Shown: piece by piece, positions 1 through 12,258 of the stretch | How positions within the stretch are numbered: the first letter of the stretch is position 1 | Layout: each line of letters begins with the position of its first letter | Origin: Calonectria ilicicola | Lineage: Eukaryota > Ascomycota > Sordariomycetes > Hypocreales > Nectriaceae | Direction of reading: 5' to 3' | Assembly (NCBI GenBank): GCA_020809705.1 | Contig: CP085834.1 | Span: 3,224,001-3,288,000, forward strand | Length of the DNA: 64,000 bases | Translations under genes and position numbers: made by a program | Notes under the pieces: model-generated | Told to the model about the DNA's origin: nothing | The model's input: the letters and a program-made list of their open reading frames with translations, nothing else | Database searches by the model: none

Positions 1-840
1 GTCTTCCCTCCTTATGTTTTCTTGTTTGGCTCGCTTGGGGAAGCAGCCCGAGGCTTGGCGGGCACTGCAGATAAAGTTTTGATTGGGCCTGGATACTACC
101 TCTACTTTTACTGAGCTACTGCAATTAAATATAGAGTTCGAAATATTTTATCCCTGTTCTTCTCCAGCCTGGTAGAGGTGGAATAGTAAGCGGGTTCGAA
201 ATTTCGGGCTTCGTTTTCCCGGAGTCCGTTGACAAATTTATAAATAAATGCATGTTACGTAAATATAAGAAGGTGAGTTAGATATAAAGTATTTTATTTT
301 ATTTCCGCATTTATTTCTTCACTTATTTATGCTTATTTCGGTTGCTAGATGGTATTTTCAGACAGTTAGATTCTGGAAGTTCAAGATTACATACACGGTC
401 CTTCAAAAGACGCACTGCCTGCCAAAGCTTTCTCCAACATCGAACATTAAAACGGAATCAAGATGGGATTAACCAGGTCACATCAATTTGACCTTGAATA
501 CTATGAACATGCAGAAAGAAGCTAACCTTGATTAAGCTCTGAGCGCTGCAGGTATCTACTTCCCGCATCGACAGATTCTATCGCAGCGGATGTCTTTCTC
601 CGCTCTTTTGTGCATTAGCGAGCCAGATCCTTGGGTTCGAAGTAGAATGAACATTGCGGGGTCAGATCTCGAGCATGCGGGCAAATCAACGATATTCTTC
701 ACTGCGTTGCCAACTGGTTGACTCAACGCCGGTAGAATTCGGCACATTTCTCATAAAAAATACCATATTTGGTTTATGTACTGTAAATTATCTTGTCGTC
801 GTTACTGTATCTTGCTCAGCAGGTTTGGTCTGTACTGCGT
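1..840. other. No supported gene
   Basis: Mixed-composition DNA with an AT-rich stretch around 230-320. Only very short open frames on both strands, none with a recognisable domain or splice-consistent extension. Confidence 0.6.
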
Positions 841-1299
841 CTATTCTTCCATCTCCCTATCCAACGCCTCTTGAAGTCTCCTTTGCTGATCCATAATCCT
901 TTCTCGCCTCTTGGCCTCTGACTTTTGCTTTCTTTGGGTGTTGTTTTCGCTTATCATGCTGGGAAGGGCTGCGGTGGCCACGTATAATCCCTTGCAAGCC
1001 AGCTTGAAATGGGATGCCGTTTCTTTGAAATGGGCCTTTGCGTCTTCTAGCCCTTCTTGGCCTGCTGTCGCTCGCTTCTTTAGCGAGTAGGCCTTTTGAG
1101 CTTGATCCGCTCTTATGAATTCTTCTGACGCGCGCTCCCGTTCCGATATCAATTGCAGTAATGTGGCGGACACAGGGCGCTCGGCCCTGCTGCTCGTATC
1201 GGACGAGAGCTCGGAGACCTCATAGTCCTCTATTGGGCCATCCGATGCCTCGGATGGTTCAAACAGACGTTTGGATCTTTCTCGTACTCTGATAGACAT
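841..1299 (-). CDS. Hypothetical coiled-coil protein, 152 aa
   Basis: A single uninterrupted frame starting at an ATG encodes 152 residues. The first 45 residues are Ser/Glu/Asp-rich and probably disordered. The remainder is charged and helical, with heptad-like spacing in two blocks around residues 48-85 and 118-152; the C-terminus is very rich in Arg, Glu and Gln. There is no signal peptide or membrane segment, and no enzyme motif is visible. Small orphan proteins of this kind are common in Hypocreales, but I do not recognise the family. Length, composition and an intact ATG support a real gene; absence of a known domain keeps confidence moderate. Confidence 0.5.
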   Translation of the reverse strand: MSIRVRERSKRLFEPSEASDGPIEDYEVSELSSDTSSRAERPVSATLLQLISERERASEEFIRADQAQKAYSLKKRATAGQEGLEDAKAHFKETASHFKLACKGLYVATAALPSMISENNTQRKQKSEAKRRERIMDQQRRLQEALDREMEE

Positions 1300-3160
1300 T
1301 TAGAAAATCGAATTTTAGAAGAATTTGATTGAAGTGAAAAGTTGAAAAGCCATGTCTCTTGGATGTTCAAGACCAAAACAGTACGAAGACATAGACGAAA
1401 TTTATAATTAAGAATTAGAGGACTACTTTGGGCTTATGGAATGCCCATAATTCGCTCAACGGGAAACTTGGGCGCCAACACATCGATAATAGGCGCGTGG
1501 GCTGATTCTTAAGGTTCGTCGTGCAATAGTAAAAATACGCACGATTTATTTGTACCCAGCATTATCGCCTTCGCCACTTATTCCAGCGAATGTTTCACTA
1601 TACAGCAAGAGTGGGGATGGCGCATCTTTTTCATGCGACAGGCATTTACCTTACTCGACAGCGGCACATGACGCGTCTCAGCAGACACCACGAGAACACA
1701 CAGGCCCCCTCCGGCACTTAACACGGGGATAAAGAAGAAGTCTCTTAGAGCCTGTTGGGCTTTGATGGGCCTGAAATAGAATTAAACTAGCGCCTATGCC
1801 CGCACTAAGCCGTGATAGTTGCAGATCATGTTCATTATTGCGCAATAGCCAGCTGTTGAGATAATGATTCAATGGCTTCGTAGATCAGGTCGCTAACTCT
1901 TGCGGTCTTCAAACAAGGCTTCCATATCGGCCTGGTATGTTAAGCTCCACAGCCCACCGGAGCCCGAAACAAGGCGACCAACCCGAGGCCACCTTGGACT
2001 GTGATGATGGGTGGCAACGGAAAATGGTACGACATCCTTTGGGCGCTCAGAAGTCAATTGCCGGCGCTGGGTGGGAGCACAATGACGTACATTGGTGATT
2101 CTCCACTCCCTTCCGGAGTCTACCGCGGTGTAGATCTCGGCGCCAAAATAAGGCCGCATCAGATGCAAGACCAACGAGGCAGTGAATTGAAGCCCGAAGG
2201 CTTCGCGGCCATCGTCGAAGTCCGATTCTCTCTTGTTAGGTGCTGCTGCGCAAAGTTTCTCATGCGCTGAATGGTCTTGGGCACGCGACTCTCTGTTGGG
2301 CTGTTTCAAACCCCGCACACGTCTGCGAGCATGGTTGGTCCCAGTAACGCCCCGACGAGGGCAGAATTATGCGGACGGCATATGCCTTGGCCAATGACAA
2401 CTGGCAAACCCGTCATTCGATGTACGTCAGACTCGTTGGAGCCGGCCGAATGGATGGTGTGATGACTTCTTGGCAGAGTTGTGATGGCATGCAAGCACTT
2501 AGCTCCCTTCTTGATGATGGCTGTGCCGGCGCTTCCAAAACCCTCAAGGCAATGCATCCTGTATCAACACCTTTTGGGCACTTGGATAGCCTCGGTGCTA
2601 TGCGCAGCTTCTGGCACGCTAATTTTCCGGAATTCTAAGCCCCCAATACAAGACAGCCACGTCTTTTCTCCTTATCGTGGCTGAAGTCACAACTGTCCGC
2701 TCGGGAGCCTTCAGTCTGCCTGCATCAAGTCCATATCCAGTCCGTGCTTTGACTAGATCGAGATGGATTCTAGGTGGCTGCAGCACATATGCTTCAAATA
2801 TCCGCTAAAAATGCACCCAGGTTGAAGGTATCCCCACAGCCAGCGTCAACGCACATCGCGCCTAAGCCAACCCACCATAGAAAGCCCCATCGGTTTTCTC
2901 TGCAAGCACCTCAAATGCAAACGTCTCAAATACATTCTGATCGCCTAGTATCGGAAGACGAGCCAAAACGTTAGTCTAGCAGCGGCCGTAATCGCCTATC
3001 TGTGGTCTTGGAGGAATGCAAACCCTCGTACTAGGCTACACCAGCCATGATGAAGGGTGTGATGAAGGAACGCGGGGCGATTAGTCTCCAGGAACTTTAT
3101 TCGTTCTATCTAATAAGATTGATTCATAGCATGAACCGTTCGTCGAATACTAGTGTCCGT
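1300..3160. other. No supported gene; overlapping weak ORFs
   Basis: Overlapping open frames of 60-140 codons occur on both strands between about 1890 and 2640. None shows a known domain or clean splice joins. A decayed gene in 1890-2560 is possible, but I cannot name it. Confidence 0.5.
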
Positions 3161-5338
3161 CTATACCCTACAAAGGCGACCATTTTGAGTGGGGACCCCA
3201 TCCACTTGATCTGTCACATACCAACGGTCGCTTCCAACGCCCTGCAGTGCATAAAACAGTCCGTGAGGATCCACCGAATCCTTGATCAAGAGTAGTCGGT
3301 CGTACTTTTCGTTTCCGTAAAAAGACTGCTTAAAGTCCGGTTCTGTGACGTCCGACTCGGATGCATATGTTCCACTGCCAGGAGAAACATCACGCCACGG
3401 CTTCATCCAATCATTGGTGAGTCTTTTGCTTTCTCTGGAAATGACTTCCCACGAGCTATCCTCATCCCAGATATTGACAGCAATGACAAACATTGCTGCA
3501 TCCCTCCATGCAGGGTTCACAGCGTTGTTGGGGTACGGACCGGGGCCACCGGTGATGCCGTACCCGATGAGCTGCCCTCCCTTGTCGGAGAGACTTTTGA
3601 TGGCCTCATATGTCTGGTTGAACTTTTCCGGATCAAGATTTCCCCTAAAAAATAATTAGTTGCTTAATCTTGGCCAGATAATGTCCGTCCCTTACTTTGG
3701 AAAAAGCCTTGCAGCAGTCTTTGAATATGACCTGCCTACAGTTTCTCGTGGGAATCCGGCTTGCCAAGCGGGATAGAAGCTTTCGTGCTCAGAAGCATCG
3801 ATGGTCGGCTTGATTCCAAGTTTTTCCCAGCTCTCAAATACTGGAGCGGCAAGAGCCTTGAGTTCGTCCAGGCTGTATCCAGGGGCAAACCAAGGCTTCA
3901 TGGAGAATGTCATTGTCTCATTGTCAGTGTGCCAGATCCTCCAGTACTCATAGTTTTGGGCCTCGTTGAATTCAGGGATAAGCTCCCAATAAGAGCGTAT
4001 CGCAGTCCAGAAAACATCCTTGGTTACAGTCTCAGTCGTGCTAAAATTGAGACTCATCAAAGACGCCTTGATCTTGGGGTGTGCCTTGACCACATACGAC
4101 GTCACAACACCAAAAGTGCTGCCACCACCACCGCTGAGAGCCCAGAAGAGATCCGTATTTTCTTCTTCGTTCGCAGTAATGAATCGCCCATCTGCAGTAA
4201 TAACATTGATACTCAAAATCTGAGCAATGTTCTCGTTAGTGGAATGTCCCAATTTTGTGGTGAAATTGGACTTGCCTGATCAGCGCCCAATCCATGCACT
4301 GGGGTCATTGGAGAGTGCCCACCACCCGCTAGATAACCGCCAGCGAAACCAACACTGAGACCCTCACCACCAACTACCGTGACTCCATACTCCTCAGCAG
4401 CCTGGTAAACCTCGTTAACAATGACACCGGCTCCAACCTTGATTGCCGGGCCATTGTAAGACTTGGACTTATAAGTGTTGAAGAATTTGATGTCCTTGAA
4501 CCGATGGGTCCAAATAGAGAGTGCGCCTGCTCCCACAGATCGACCGTTGAAGTCATGACCTGTATTTCTAATTACCAGACGCAAGTTCTGATTTCGTGCA
4601 AAATTAATAGCGAGTTGGATGTGCGCCGAATTGCGTGCCTCGACAACATATGCTGGGAAACCGCCAATAGTGCATTTATTATCGAAATCATACGTCGGGC
4701 GGCATGTAAGGCCTTGATACAGCGGAGACATTACGGAAGATGGATCAGCCATGCTACCAGATTTGTGAGCCGACTTTGGTCAGTGATTAGGAAACTGTAG
4801 AGAACGTACTGGAGGGATGAATTAGTCCATTGGTCCTTGATTTCTAGACAACGCGACTCGTTGTACACGCCGAGGTTATCAAAGCAGGGTGCACCGATGG
4901 GCACTGTTTCAATGAGATTGCTTCCCGTAACAAGGTCCAACATGTGCCATATAGACTTGCTTGGCCATGATGAATCCCCAGGAAAGGTTTTGCATTTTGG
5001 CTGGTTCGTTGTCGAGTTCTTTTCACTTGCCTCGGACTTGTCAAATTGCAACAACGAGGCATTGGACAATTGCAGTTTAGTGAGTTTTTCCAAGGATGCA
5101 TCCGTTAGTTGAGCCGCTTCATCGGAAAACAATTCTCCCGATTTAATCGTAGACACGTCAGGGACATTGTTTTGGTTGGCCTCTGTAGATCGCATGTCAG
5201 ATGGCATCAATTAATGCGCGCATTTCCAGTTTTCATACCCACTGTCTTGCCATTGACAACAATGGTCTGTCCAACAACTGCAGAGGAAATCCAGAGGACC
5301 CCTATCACTCCAGTTGTTAGTCGCTGGCAAGACCACAT
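3161..5338 (-). CDS. Secreted FAD-linked (BBE-type) oxidase, five exons
   Basis: Exons 5338-5239, 5182-4810, 4753-4276, 4219-3696 and 3644-3161 join in frame to 652 residues. The start at 5338 was chosen because it gives a hydrophobic signal peptide running into [11 protein letters not shown]. The FAD_binding_4 (VAO/PCMH) fold is seen in [11 protein letters not shown], whose His is the usual 8-alpha-N-histidyl FAD anchor, and in a glycine-rich loop near [10 protein letters not shown]. The BBE C-terminus is seen in GSDRW and the terminal GRLCRV. The cysteine that makes the second flavin bond in berberine-bridge enzymes is absent ([11 protein letters not shown]), so flavin is probably linked once. 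The third intron (4220-4275) has a GC donor, GCAAGT, with a CTAAC branch site. Such enzymes oxidise alcohols, sugars or alkaloids using O2; the substrate here is unknown. Confidence 0.88.
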
Positions 5339-5844
5339 TGTGCGTCAATGTAAACCGAAAACAATTAGAACAAAAAAAAGCGAAATCCAAAGCAATCAAA
5401 GACAGGTATGAGCCCAATTAATAGCGGCCTTTCGAGTGGATCAACTTATCCACCGCCTTTATTCCATCGCGAGGTGGGATTTCAGCTGCATCCCAGACCA
5501 GGCACATGGATCGGAATTGCCCAGGGTCATGTTTTTACCGAGCCTTGGTCAGCGCTACATTTTACCCGATCCATAGCAAGATCAGAGGGTGACTCCAGTC
5601 TTCATCGCACACATCCAGCACTTATGTTTCATCTAATGCAAAATGAATGAAGTACAGTATCTGGTTGGCCGGAACTCCTTGATGGATCTGTGCCAAGAGT
5701 TGAAGCGAAGAGATCGACACGCGCTAAGCCTGTTTCTGTCCCAAAAATTCATACAGCTGAAGCGATGAAATAAAGAGAAGAAAAAGCACAAAAAGAGTAA
5801 AAACATATAATTTCATTTCAATTAATAGTTAGTCGTTCCATCTT
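5339..5844. other. Intergenic, no gene seen
   Basis: Region upstream of the FAD oxidase and downstream of the beta/gamma-crystallin-like gene. One 80-codon frame (5408-5650, plus strand) has no recognisable features. Confidence 0.6.
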
Positions 5845-6308
5845 CTATTTAAAGCAAGCAAAAGAGCTGATCTTGTCGTTGTGGTTGTCGGGGATCTTGC
5901 CGACGTAGCCTCCAGAACCAGCATTGACGACCAGGCTAGCTCCCTTGCAGTCCAAGTCACTGCAATAATACGTCAGTAACTTTTTACCTCGTTCCCAAGT
6001 TTGTTGTTTTTTGACAACTTACTCCCAGAATTGACACCTTTGGTTTGGATTTATTTGTATGTAACTGACCCGATCGTTCCACCAGGCATCGACCCCATTG
6101 AAGTTTTCTAGTGGTTTCAGCGAGATTAGCAACGAACTCGATTTAGCAAACAAGACAGATTTTTCGTACTGCAAGCAGCTGAAGGAATTACAAATTCCTT
6201 GTACGCGCCACCTTCGGTGCTGTAGTTGGCATTTTCCCAGACGACAAGATGCGTGTCAACAGCCAGAGCCGCGGTGGCCAGAGAAATGAGGGCGAGAATG
6301 AACTTCAT
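5845..6308 (-). CDS. Small secreted beta/gamma-crystallin-like protein, copy 1
   Basis: Three exons (6308-6170, 6107-6023, 5959-5845) encode 112 residues. A signal peptide of about 18-20 residues ends near TAALA. The mature protein has four cysteines and two segments resembling the beta/gamma-crystallin calcium motif (N/D-N/D-x-x-S/T-S): WNDRVSYIQI, degenerate at its last position, and NDKISSF near the C-terminus, a full match. Tryptophans and aromatics are spaced as expected for a compact Greek-key beta fold. A paralogue at 44966-45410 has the same three exons with identical intron phases and all four cysteines, which strongly supports this model. A probable extracellular stress or host-interaction protein; that role is inference. 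An upstream block at 6490-6523 is shared with the paralogue. Confidence 0.85.
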
Positions 6309-6489
6309 TATGGACAATACCGTAAATTAATTTTTAGATCACTGAGGAGAAGAAATTCGAGAGAGAGTTGTAGAAAACAGTCGAAAATTACATTCAATTC
6401 AGCCCAAAGCTAACAGATATATACTCTTGACAGTCGCAGGAAATACACGAAGGATGAGGGAGGCTCCAAGTGCCAGTGATGGGTAAACC

Positions 6490-6523
6490 CTCAGTAAGCT
6501 GTTTACTCAGCGCCTATGTGGGG
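6490..6523 (-). promoter_or_regulatory. Conserved promoter block of beta/gamma-crystallin gene 1
   Basis: A 34-bp block lying 182 bp upstream of the start codon matches 45567-45600, upstream of the second paralogue, at 30 of 34 positions; the core GTTTACTCAGCGCC is identical. On the plus strand it contains GTGGGG, compatible with a CreA-type site; the opposite strand reads CTGAGTAAAC, compatible with a forkhead or bZIP half-site. Factor assignment is speculative. Confidence 0.6.
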
Positions 6524-8893
6524 GTGATTTGCCGGATCGTGGCCAATAATACCTACTACCTCAACACAAACGCTCAAGTTGATTTTGCTTCACGGACAGT
6601 GCCACATGATGACTAAAATCTAAAATGCTGATGTAAGTGGAGTCATCAGCGTGCACAGCCCGTCTAGCGACCAAATGAGCCCAAGTGACTGGTTCTCCAT
6701 TGGCTAATTCAGCACCAGCCGTGCCGCAAAATACGAGAGGCCCACGTGAAAACCCATGAACAATGAAAAGAAACAAGCAAAAAGTTACAGCCGTCGGCAC
6801 AGGTCGGCTACTAGAAAGTTAAATACTCTAAAAAGCGGACCCAGGAGGGAAAAATTGGTGATCTTGGTATAGACGTCTATTATTAGTATCGATCACGACA
6901 AGCAAGTGCTTGATGGGATCCCGACACTCTTTATGCCTGTTTTCCTAGTGCTGGTCCTCTTAGTGAGCTCAATTCCAGCGAAAGTTATCCTCTGACCTGG
7001 TTTTAGACCATATCCTGGACACGGCCGATCGCTGATGTCTTATTGCGTAGTTGTCTCGTTCAGCCTGGTACAGATGTACCCAGTGACATTTCCGTTCCAC
7101 AAAACCATTTCATTCCTAGATTGACTTATATCTTATTTAATACGGTATCATATTCAAAATGCATTATCCTTGATAGCGTTTGATTCATGAAAGGATCATG
7201 GTCGTTAGTAGATTTGGCTCGTTCGTCAACTAGGTAAGCTACCCTAGAGTAGTCCGGCCGTATGGATACCAGGCGCCTTTTAACCGTAACGAATGTAACC
7301 GATCATCTCCGTGCTTTTTTATTTAAAACATAAATGGGAACAGATCAAACCTCGCTGAAACTTTTCACGCACTCATTTAAATGCACTGGCTCTAGTTTGG
7401 GTTAACTTCCGTTGCTGAGGCTGAAGTCGCAAAGCCCCTGCTTCACGATTACATAAGCGACTTTGTCTTTTTATGTTGCATTAGATTGCAGCAAATTTCA
7501 GTTCCAAATTTACACCCCCAGATGCCATTTTACTATTCCCCCTCACCAGCGATCTCGAGGACGTCTATGAATGGCCTTTCGCAATGTGTTCAACTCATGA
7601 TCGGGCCCCACTTTGACAGGTGGAGTCGCCCAGGTTCGCGGTGATGGATATGATCTGACGCGCGTCTGGCTCAAGTTATTGGGAAAAGATGTAGAGATGG
7701 TCTACTTCGAAGTAGTTTTTTTATTTCATCTGGGGTCAGATTTATCCATAATAATGAATTTGAAAACCAAAAGACAGATCTGGTGAGCTGCACAAACAAA
7801 CACCTGAGTATCTTGTAGTTGACACACACTGGTTGGGTACGGTCCAGCCCAATCGGGTTGTAAAAGTCTCGACAAATCTATCCCTGACTCAAGCTTGACC
7901 TGGTGAGTGCATCGGTAACTAAGTTTTCGCAGCGAAAAGGAAGCGACATTAAGTACAGCATGGTTAGGTTCTTGCGGAGACCTTAATTTTAGGTTGGGGA
8001 GTAATGCACAAAGACATCAACTGTTTGGCTATTATCTACTCGATGTCCATATGTCCACTTTGCGCCAAGACTCAGGGCTTGGCACGAGATGAACCCATTA
8101 TATCGGTATCTTCCCAACAATGTCATCAAAAAATTGGTTGCCTTGCGCTGCTTGATCATGAGGGGGTTAATTGATCCTGTGAAGATGGTGACCGAGGTAT
8201 CCGGTGTTGTTGTTGATCCGCATTACGAATGGATGGCGGGGGAAAATAGTGAGGCTTGACGTGCCAAGCTTTGTCTGCGTCTTCCTTTTGGGGATGCATG
8301 TTGCGGCTGACGTTGATATTTTGTATCTGATTGGCTTCGCGCCGACCACGTTTCTATCTGACACTCTCGGACAGTTCCTCTTGGGTCGCGTGTCCAAAAA
8401 ACTTGTTGGGGACCGAGGCTGTGCGCGACGCATTCATCTAGTTAAAGCCTGTGACATACGGCTTGAGCGCTGTTGGCAGAGGATGAGACACTGGAATGGT
8501 TGCTATAACAGCGCTGGCGGTAGTGGATAAATCGCCCCACACAGCCTTTGACCCAACCCAAAAAACAAAGAAAAAGAAAAAAAAACGCTCGAGTGCGTCC
8601 GAGCTTTGCATCAGTGCACTTGGCATCACCCTAATTTCCGCTAGGATCCGGGCCACGAACTTGCGCAACCTCCTTGATTGAGAGCCGCATTCGCATCACT
8701 GGACGGTTACACTGTGTCACATACCTGTGTCTCCTGGTCTGGACAGTGCTTCTCATCACCAATCCTCACATCCATCATCAATCACCCTTCACTCAATCAA
8801 TCAATCAATCGCTCACAGCAACACCCGCCCACTCACTCACCTCGTCCAATTAGGCTACGTATCCTGATCAGACCAGACCGGACAAGACGGGAA
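6524..8893. other. Long intergenic region, no gene supported
   Basis: About 2.4 kb with short frames only (for example 6561-6800 minus, 8167-8433 minus, 8204-8530 plus), none with a recognisable feature. An A-rich run at about 8558-8585 and the CA/CT-rich stretch 8745-8850 probably belong to the promoter and 5' UTR of the acyl-CoA synthetase. Confidence 0.55.
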
Positions 8894-11155
8894 ATGGACT
8901 ACACAAAGGGCCTCATGCCCCTGCACCAGGTGCGCAAGCCACCATTTACAATCGAGTCTCCCGGCTGCGAAAAGATCCCAGGCGAGACTATCCCTCGCCG
9001 TTCTCCCAAAGCCAAGGATGGCCTGATAAGTCGCCCTGCAGAAGACGTATCCACCATCTTTGACATTGTTCGCCGTGGTGCCCGTCTCTACCCCACCAGA
9101 AACGCCGTCGGTTCGCGCAAGCTTGTCAAGCTTCACAAACACACCAAAAAAATACAGAAAAATGTCAACGGTAAAGTCACAGAGGTCGAAAAGGAGTGGA
9201 AATCATACGAGCTGTCTGGCTACTCTTTTCTCACCTACCAGCAATATGAGACTGTTGTCCTTCAAGTTGGCGCTGGATTGCGCAAACTTGGTTTGACCCC
9301 TGGAAGCAAGCTGCATCTCTTTGCCAGCACAAGGTATCTCCCTCTCTCTCTAACCTTGTACTTTTCTTTTTTTTCTCATAATTATTTCTAGTCAATATTG
9401 GTCATCAATGGCCCACGGATGCGCCTCTCAATCCATCTCAATAGTCACAGCATATGACACTCTCGGCGAGACCGGAGTTGAGCACACCCTCGTCCAAACT
9501 AAACCAAGCGCCATCTATACAGACCCTCACCTACTAAGAACAGCACAAGAGGCCATTAAGAAGGCCAATGTGAAGATAGTCATTGTAAACGAGTCTTCCA
9601 TTTTTGCCGAAGGCGGAGAAATAGATGACTTTAAAGCTGCAAACCCGGAACTGAACGTCGTCACCTTTGAGGAGCTGCTCAAGCTTGGTGAGGAGAACAT
9701 GGTTGAGCCTCATCCAGCCGACCCCACCGACCTGTTTTGCATCATGTATACATCGGGATCCACTGGAACACCCAAAGGTGTTTGCATCAAGCATGAGTCC
9801 CTCGTTGCTGCTGGTACGTTCGATTCTTATTTTTATCACGCGTGAGTAGTGGATCACATTGCTGACCGGGTCCTCGCTCGCTTTAGTTGCTGGTATATAC
9901 AGTGGCGTTGGAGAATGTGTTAGCGAGCATGATTCAGTTCTGGCATACCTGCCTCTTGCCCACATCCTGGAGATGGCACTCGAGAACCTAGGCTTATTCG
10001 TCGGCGGCACTGTCGGATATGGTACCCCAAAAACTTTGGCCGACGTATCCGTCAAGAACTGTGCCGGAGACATGCGAGAGTTCAAACCGAGCGTTATGGT
10101 CGGTGTTCCACAAGTTTGGGAGACGGTCAAAAAAGGCATTGTAGACAAGGTCGGTGCAGCTGGTGTGATTTCCAACACATTCTTCTGGACCGCTTTCTAC
10201 TGCAAGGATTTCATCATCAGAAACAATTTGCCTGGGGCAGGTTTCTTTGACAGTCTCGTATTTAACAAGGTGAGGGAGGCTGCTGGTGGTCAGCTGCGAG
10301 TGACAATGAATGGCGCCAGCGGTATCGCCGACAGCACCAAGAACTTCATCTCATTAGTGCTTGCACCCATGCTGACAGGCTACGGACTCACTGAGACCTG
10401 CGCAACTGGCGCATTGGGATCCCCCCTCGAGTACACTGCCAATTCCATTGGCCCGATGGCGGCGTCTATTGAAGTCAAGCTTGTCTCAGTCCCAGAGGCC
10501 GGATACTCTGCCGATGCAGAAATTCCACAAGGCGAAATCTGGATTAGGGGTGCCCCAGTCATGAAGGAATACTTTGAAAACCCTGAGGAAACTGCAAAGG
10601 CTATTACACCCGATGGATGGTTCAAAACTGGAGATGTTGGAGAGTTCGATGTCAACGGCCATATACGCATCATAGACAGGATCAAGAACCTTGTCAAGAT
10701 GCAAAATGGCGAGTACATCGCCCTAGAAAAGCTCGAGTCTGTGTACCGCGGTGCCCACACCGTAGCTAACATTATGATTTACGCCGACTCAAACCACTCT
10801 TTCCCCATCGCCGTCATTATGCCAAATGAAAAGGCCCTTGCTGCAATCGCCAGGACTCTCGGGGTGGAGGAACATAGCATGCATTACGACAAAGGGGTTT
10901 ACGACGCCGTGCTGAAGGATCTACAGGCCACTGCTAAACGCGCCGGCTTAGCTCGTGCAGAAGTTGTTCCTGGTGTGGTGATAAGTGATGAGGAGTGGCT
11001 TCCACCAACCGTACGACCCCCCTGCCATTCAATGTTTTGCGCTTTACTGACTGAGATAATAGGGTCTTGTTACTGCCACACAAAAGTTGAACCGCAAAGC
11101 CATATCTGAAAGGTATAAGAATGAAATTCAGAAACTTCTTAAAAAGACTGCTTAG
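8894..11155 (+). CDS. Long-chain fatty-acid CoA ligase (Faa1-like)
   Basis: Four exons (8894-9333, 9392-9813, 9887-11010, 11063-11155) join in frame to 692 residues, about the usual length for fungal Faa1/Faa4. The enzyme activates long-chain fatty acids with ATP and CoA. The AMP-binding signature YTSGSTGTPKG lies near residue 270. GYGLTET follows in the middle. The fatty-acyl-CoA synthetase signature is seen in GDVGEFDVNGHIRIIDRIKN and the following NGEYIALEKLES. The C-terminal exon ends in a Lys-rich helix after LVTATQKLNRK, as in Faa1. The start at MDYTKGLMPL lies after a CT/CA-rich leader; an upstream in-frame ATG at 8678 would only add low-complexity residues. All three introns are short, with consensus borders. 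Probable housekeeping gene of lipid droplets, ER or peroxisome membrane. Confidence 0.95.
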
Positions 11156-12258
11156 GTGGTGATTGCAGGAAGATTGGAGCCGTGAGAGTCGGGATCAAGG
11201 CTAGTGTACTGTACGTTAGACGAACTAATCCTAATCACATAATGAATTTTCTTGAACCGCCAGTGTTTAAAAACCACAATCTCGTTTATTACAGGATGTG
11301 GAGTTAATTGCAACTTATTAAAATAAGAGTTCTGCTGTGCACACACATATATTTTGCTATCTACAAACGTGAAGACATTTATTTATTATTATTCAGGAAA
11401 TTCGTATAGGTAATTATAAATAAGTAAGTTTATTTATAATAATAAATAAGTTTTTATATTATAAATAAATTTATTTTATTTCCAAGACTTAAGATTTTTC
11501 TTGAATAGTTGTAGGTATGCGCGCACCTCGCGCAATGCATGTGCCTCCGCGTCCGCATACTGCTAGAACCCCAAATTTTTGATCCTCAAATGTATCTGGA
11601 GACTTTATTTTGTGACTCTCGCGAACAACCCCTGTCGCGCCGTTCATTTTTTTCGTATCCGTCGTCGCAATCAAAAAATTAAAAAAAAATCCGGGCGTCC
11701 ATTTGGTGCCCATGCTTCAAAACTACCACCACCCCGCTGCATCGGGATGCAGAGGCTGGGCCTTGCTTCCTGGCCCGATCTGGATCATTTGAGCCGTGCT
11801 GAGCAAATAATCACCAGCCTCCTTGAAAATTTTCACAATATACCCCGCGCAAGATATCGTTGATGACTTCTTCCCTAAATGCAGCGCTAGGTTTGATAGG
11901 CGTTTTGTGTTGTGGCCGAAGACACCTACATCAGCATCCCAAGAAGTGTCGGCATGTTTGCATTAGCCGGCCGACCGAGGGAAATTCGCGGAGTGCGATA
12001 TTGAAATCTTCGTCTAAGCGGCAGACTTGCGAGGGCGTGTGGGATCTGACACAAAATTGGCATCCTAGCGGGTCGATTCTAAGAAGCGAAAATATGGTTC
12101 TCTGACCGGCATTGAAGTGCAAAAAGTTGACAGCAAAATCCCCTTTTCCACCTCGCGAGGTTTTCCAGTCCGAAGGACAATCTTAACTCGCCACAACAAC
12201 AAACGAAGGGGGGATTACTTGGCCTAATTAAATGTTAGTATATAGTCAAAAATTGTAA
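11156..12258. other. Intergenic with AT-rich island
   Basis: An AT-rich island (about 11360-11490, made of TAAATAA-like units) is followed by a purine/pyrimidine mixture containing CGCGCACCTCGCGCAATGCA. A similar pair of AT island and TGTGCACC-like motif occurs at 60180-60345. No gene is supported. Confidence 0.5.

Noticed and set aside
8167..8681. ORFs on both strands just upstream of the acyl-CoA synthetase
   Set aside because: Include a low-complexity Lys/Phe run from an A-rich tract; more likely promoter sequence.
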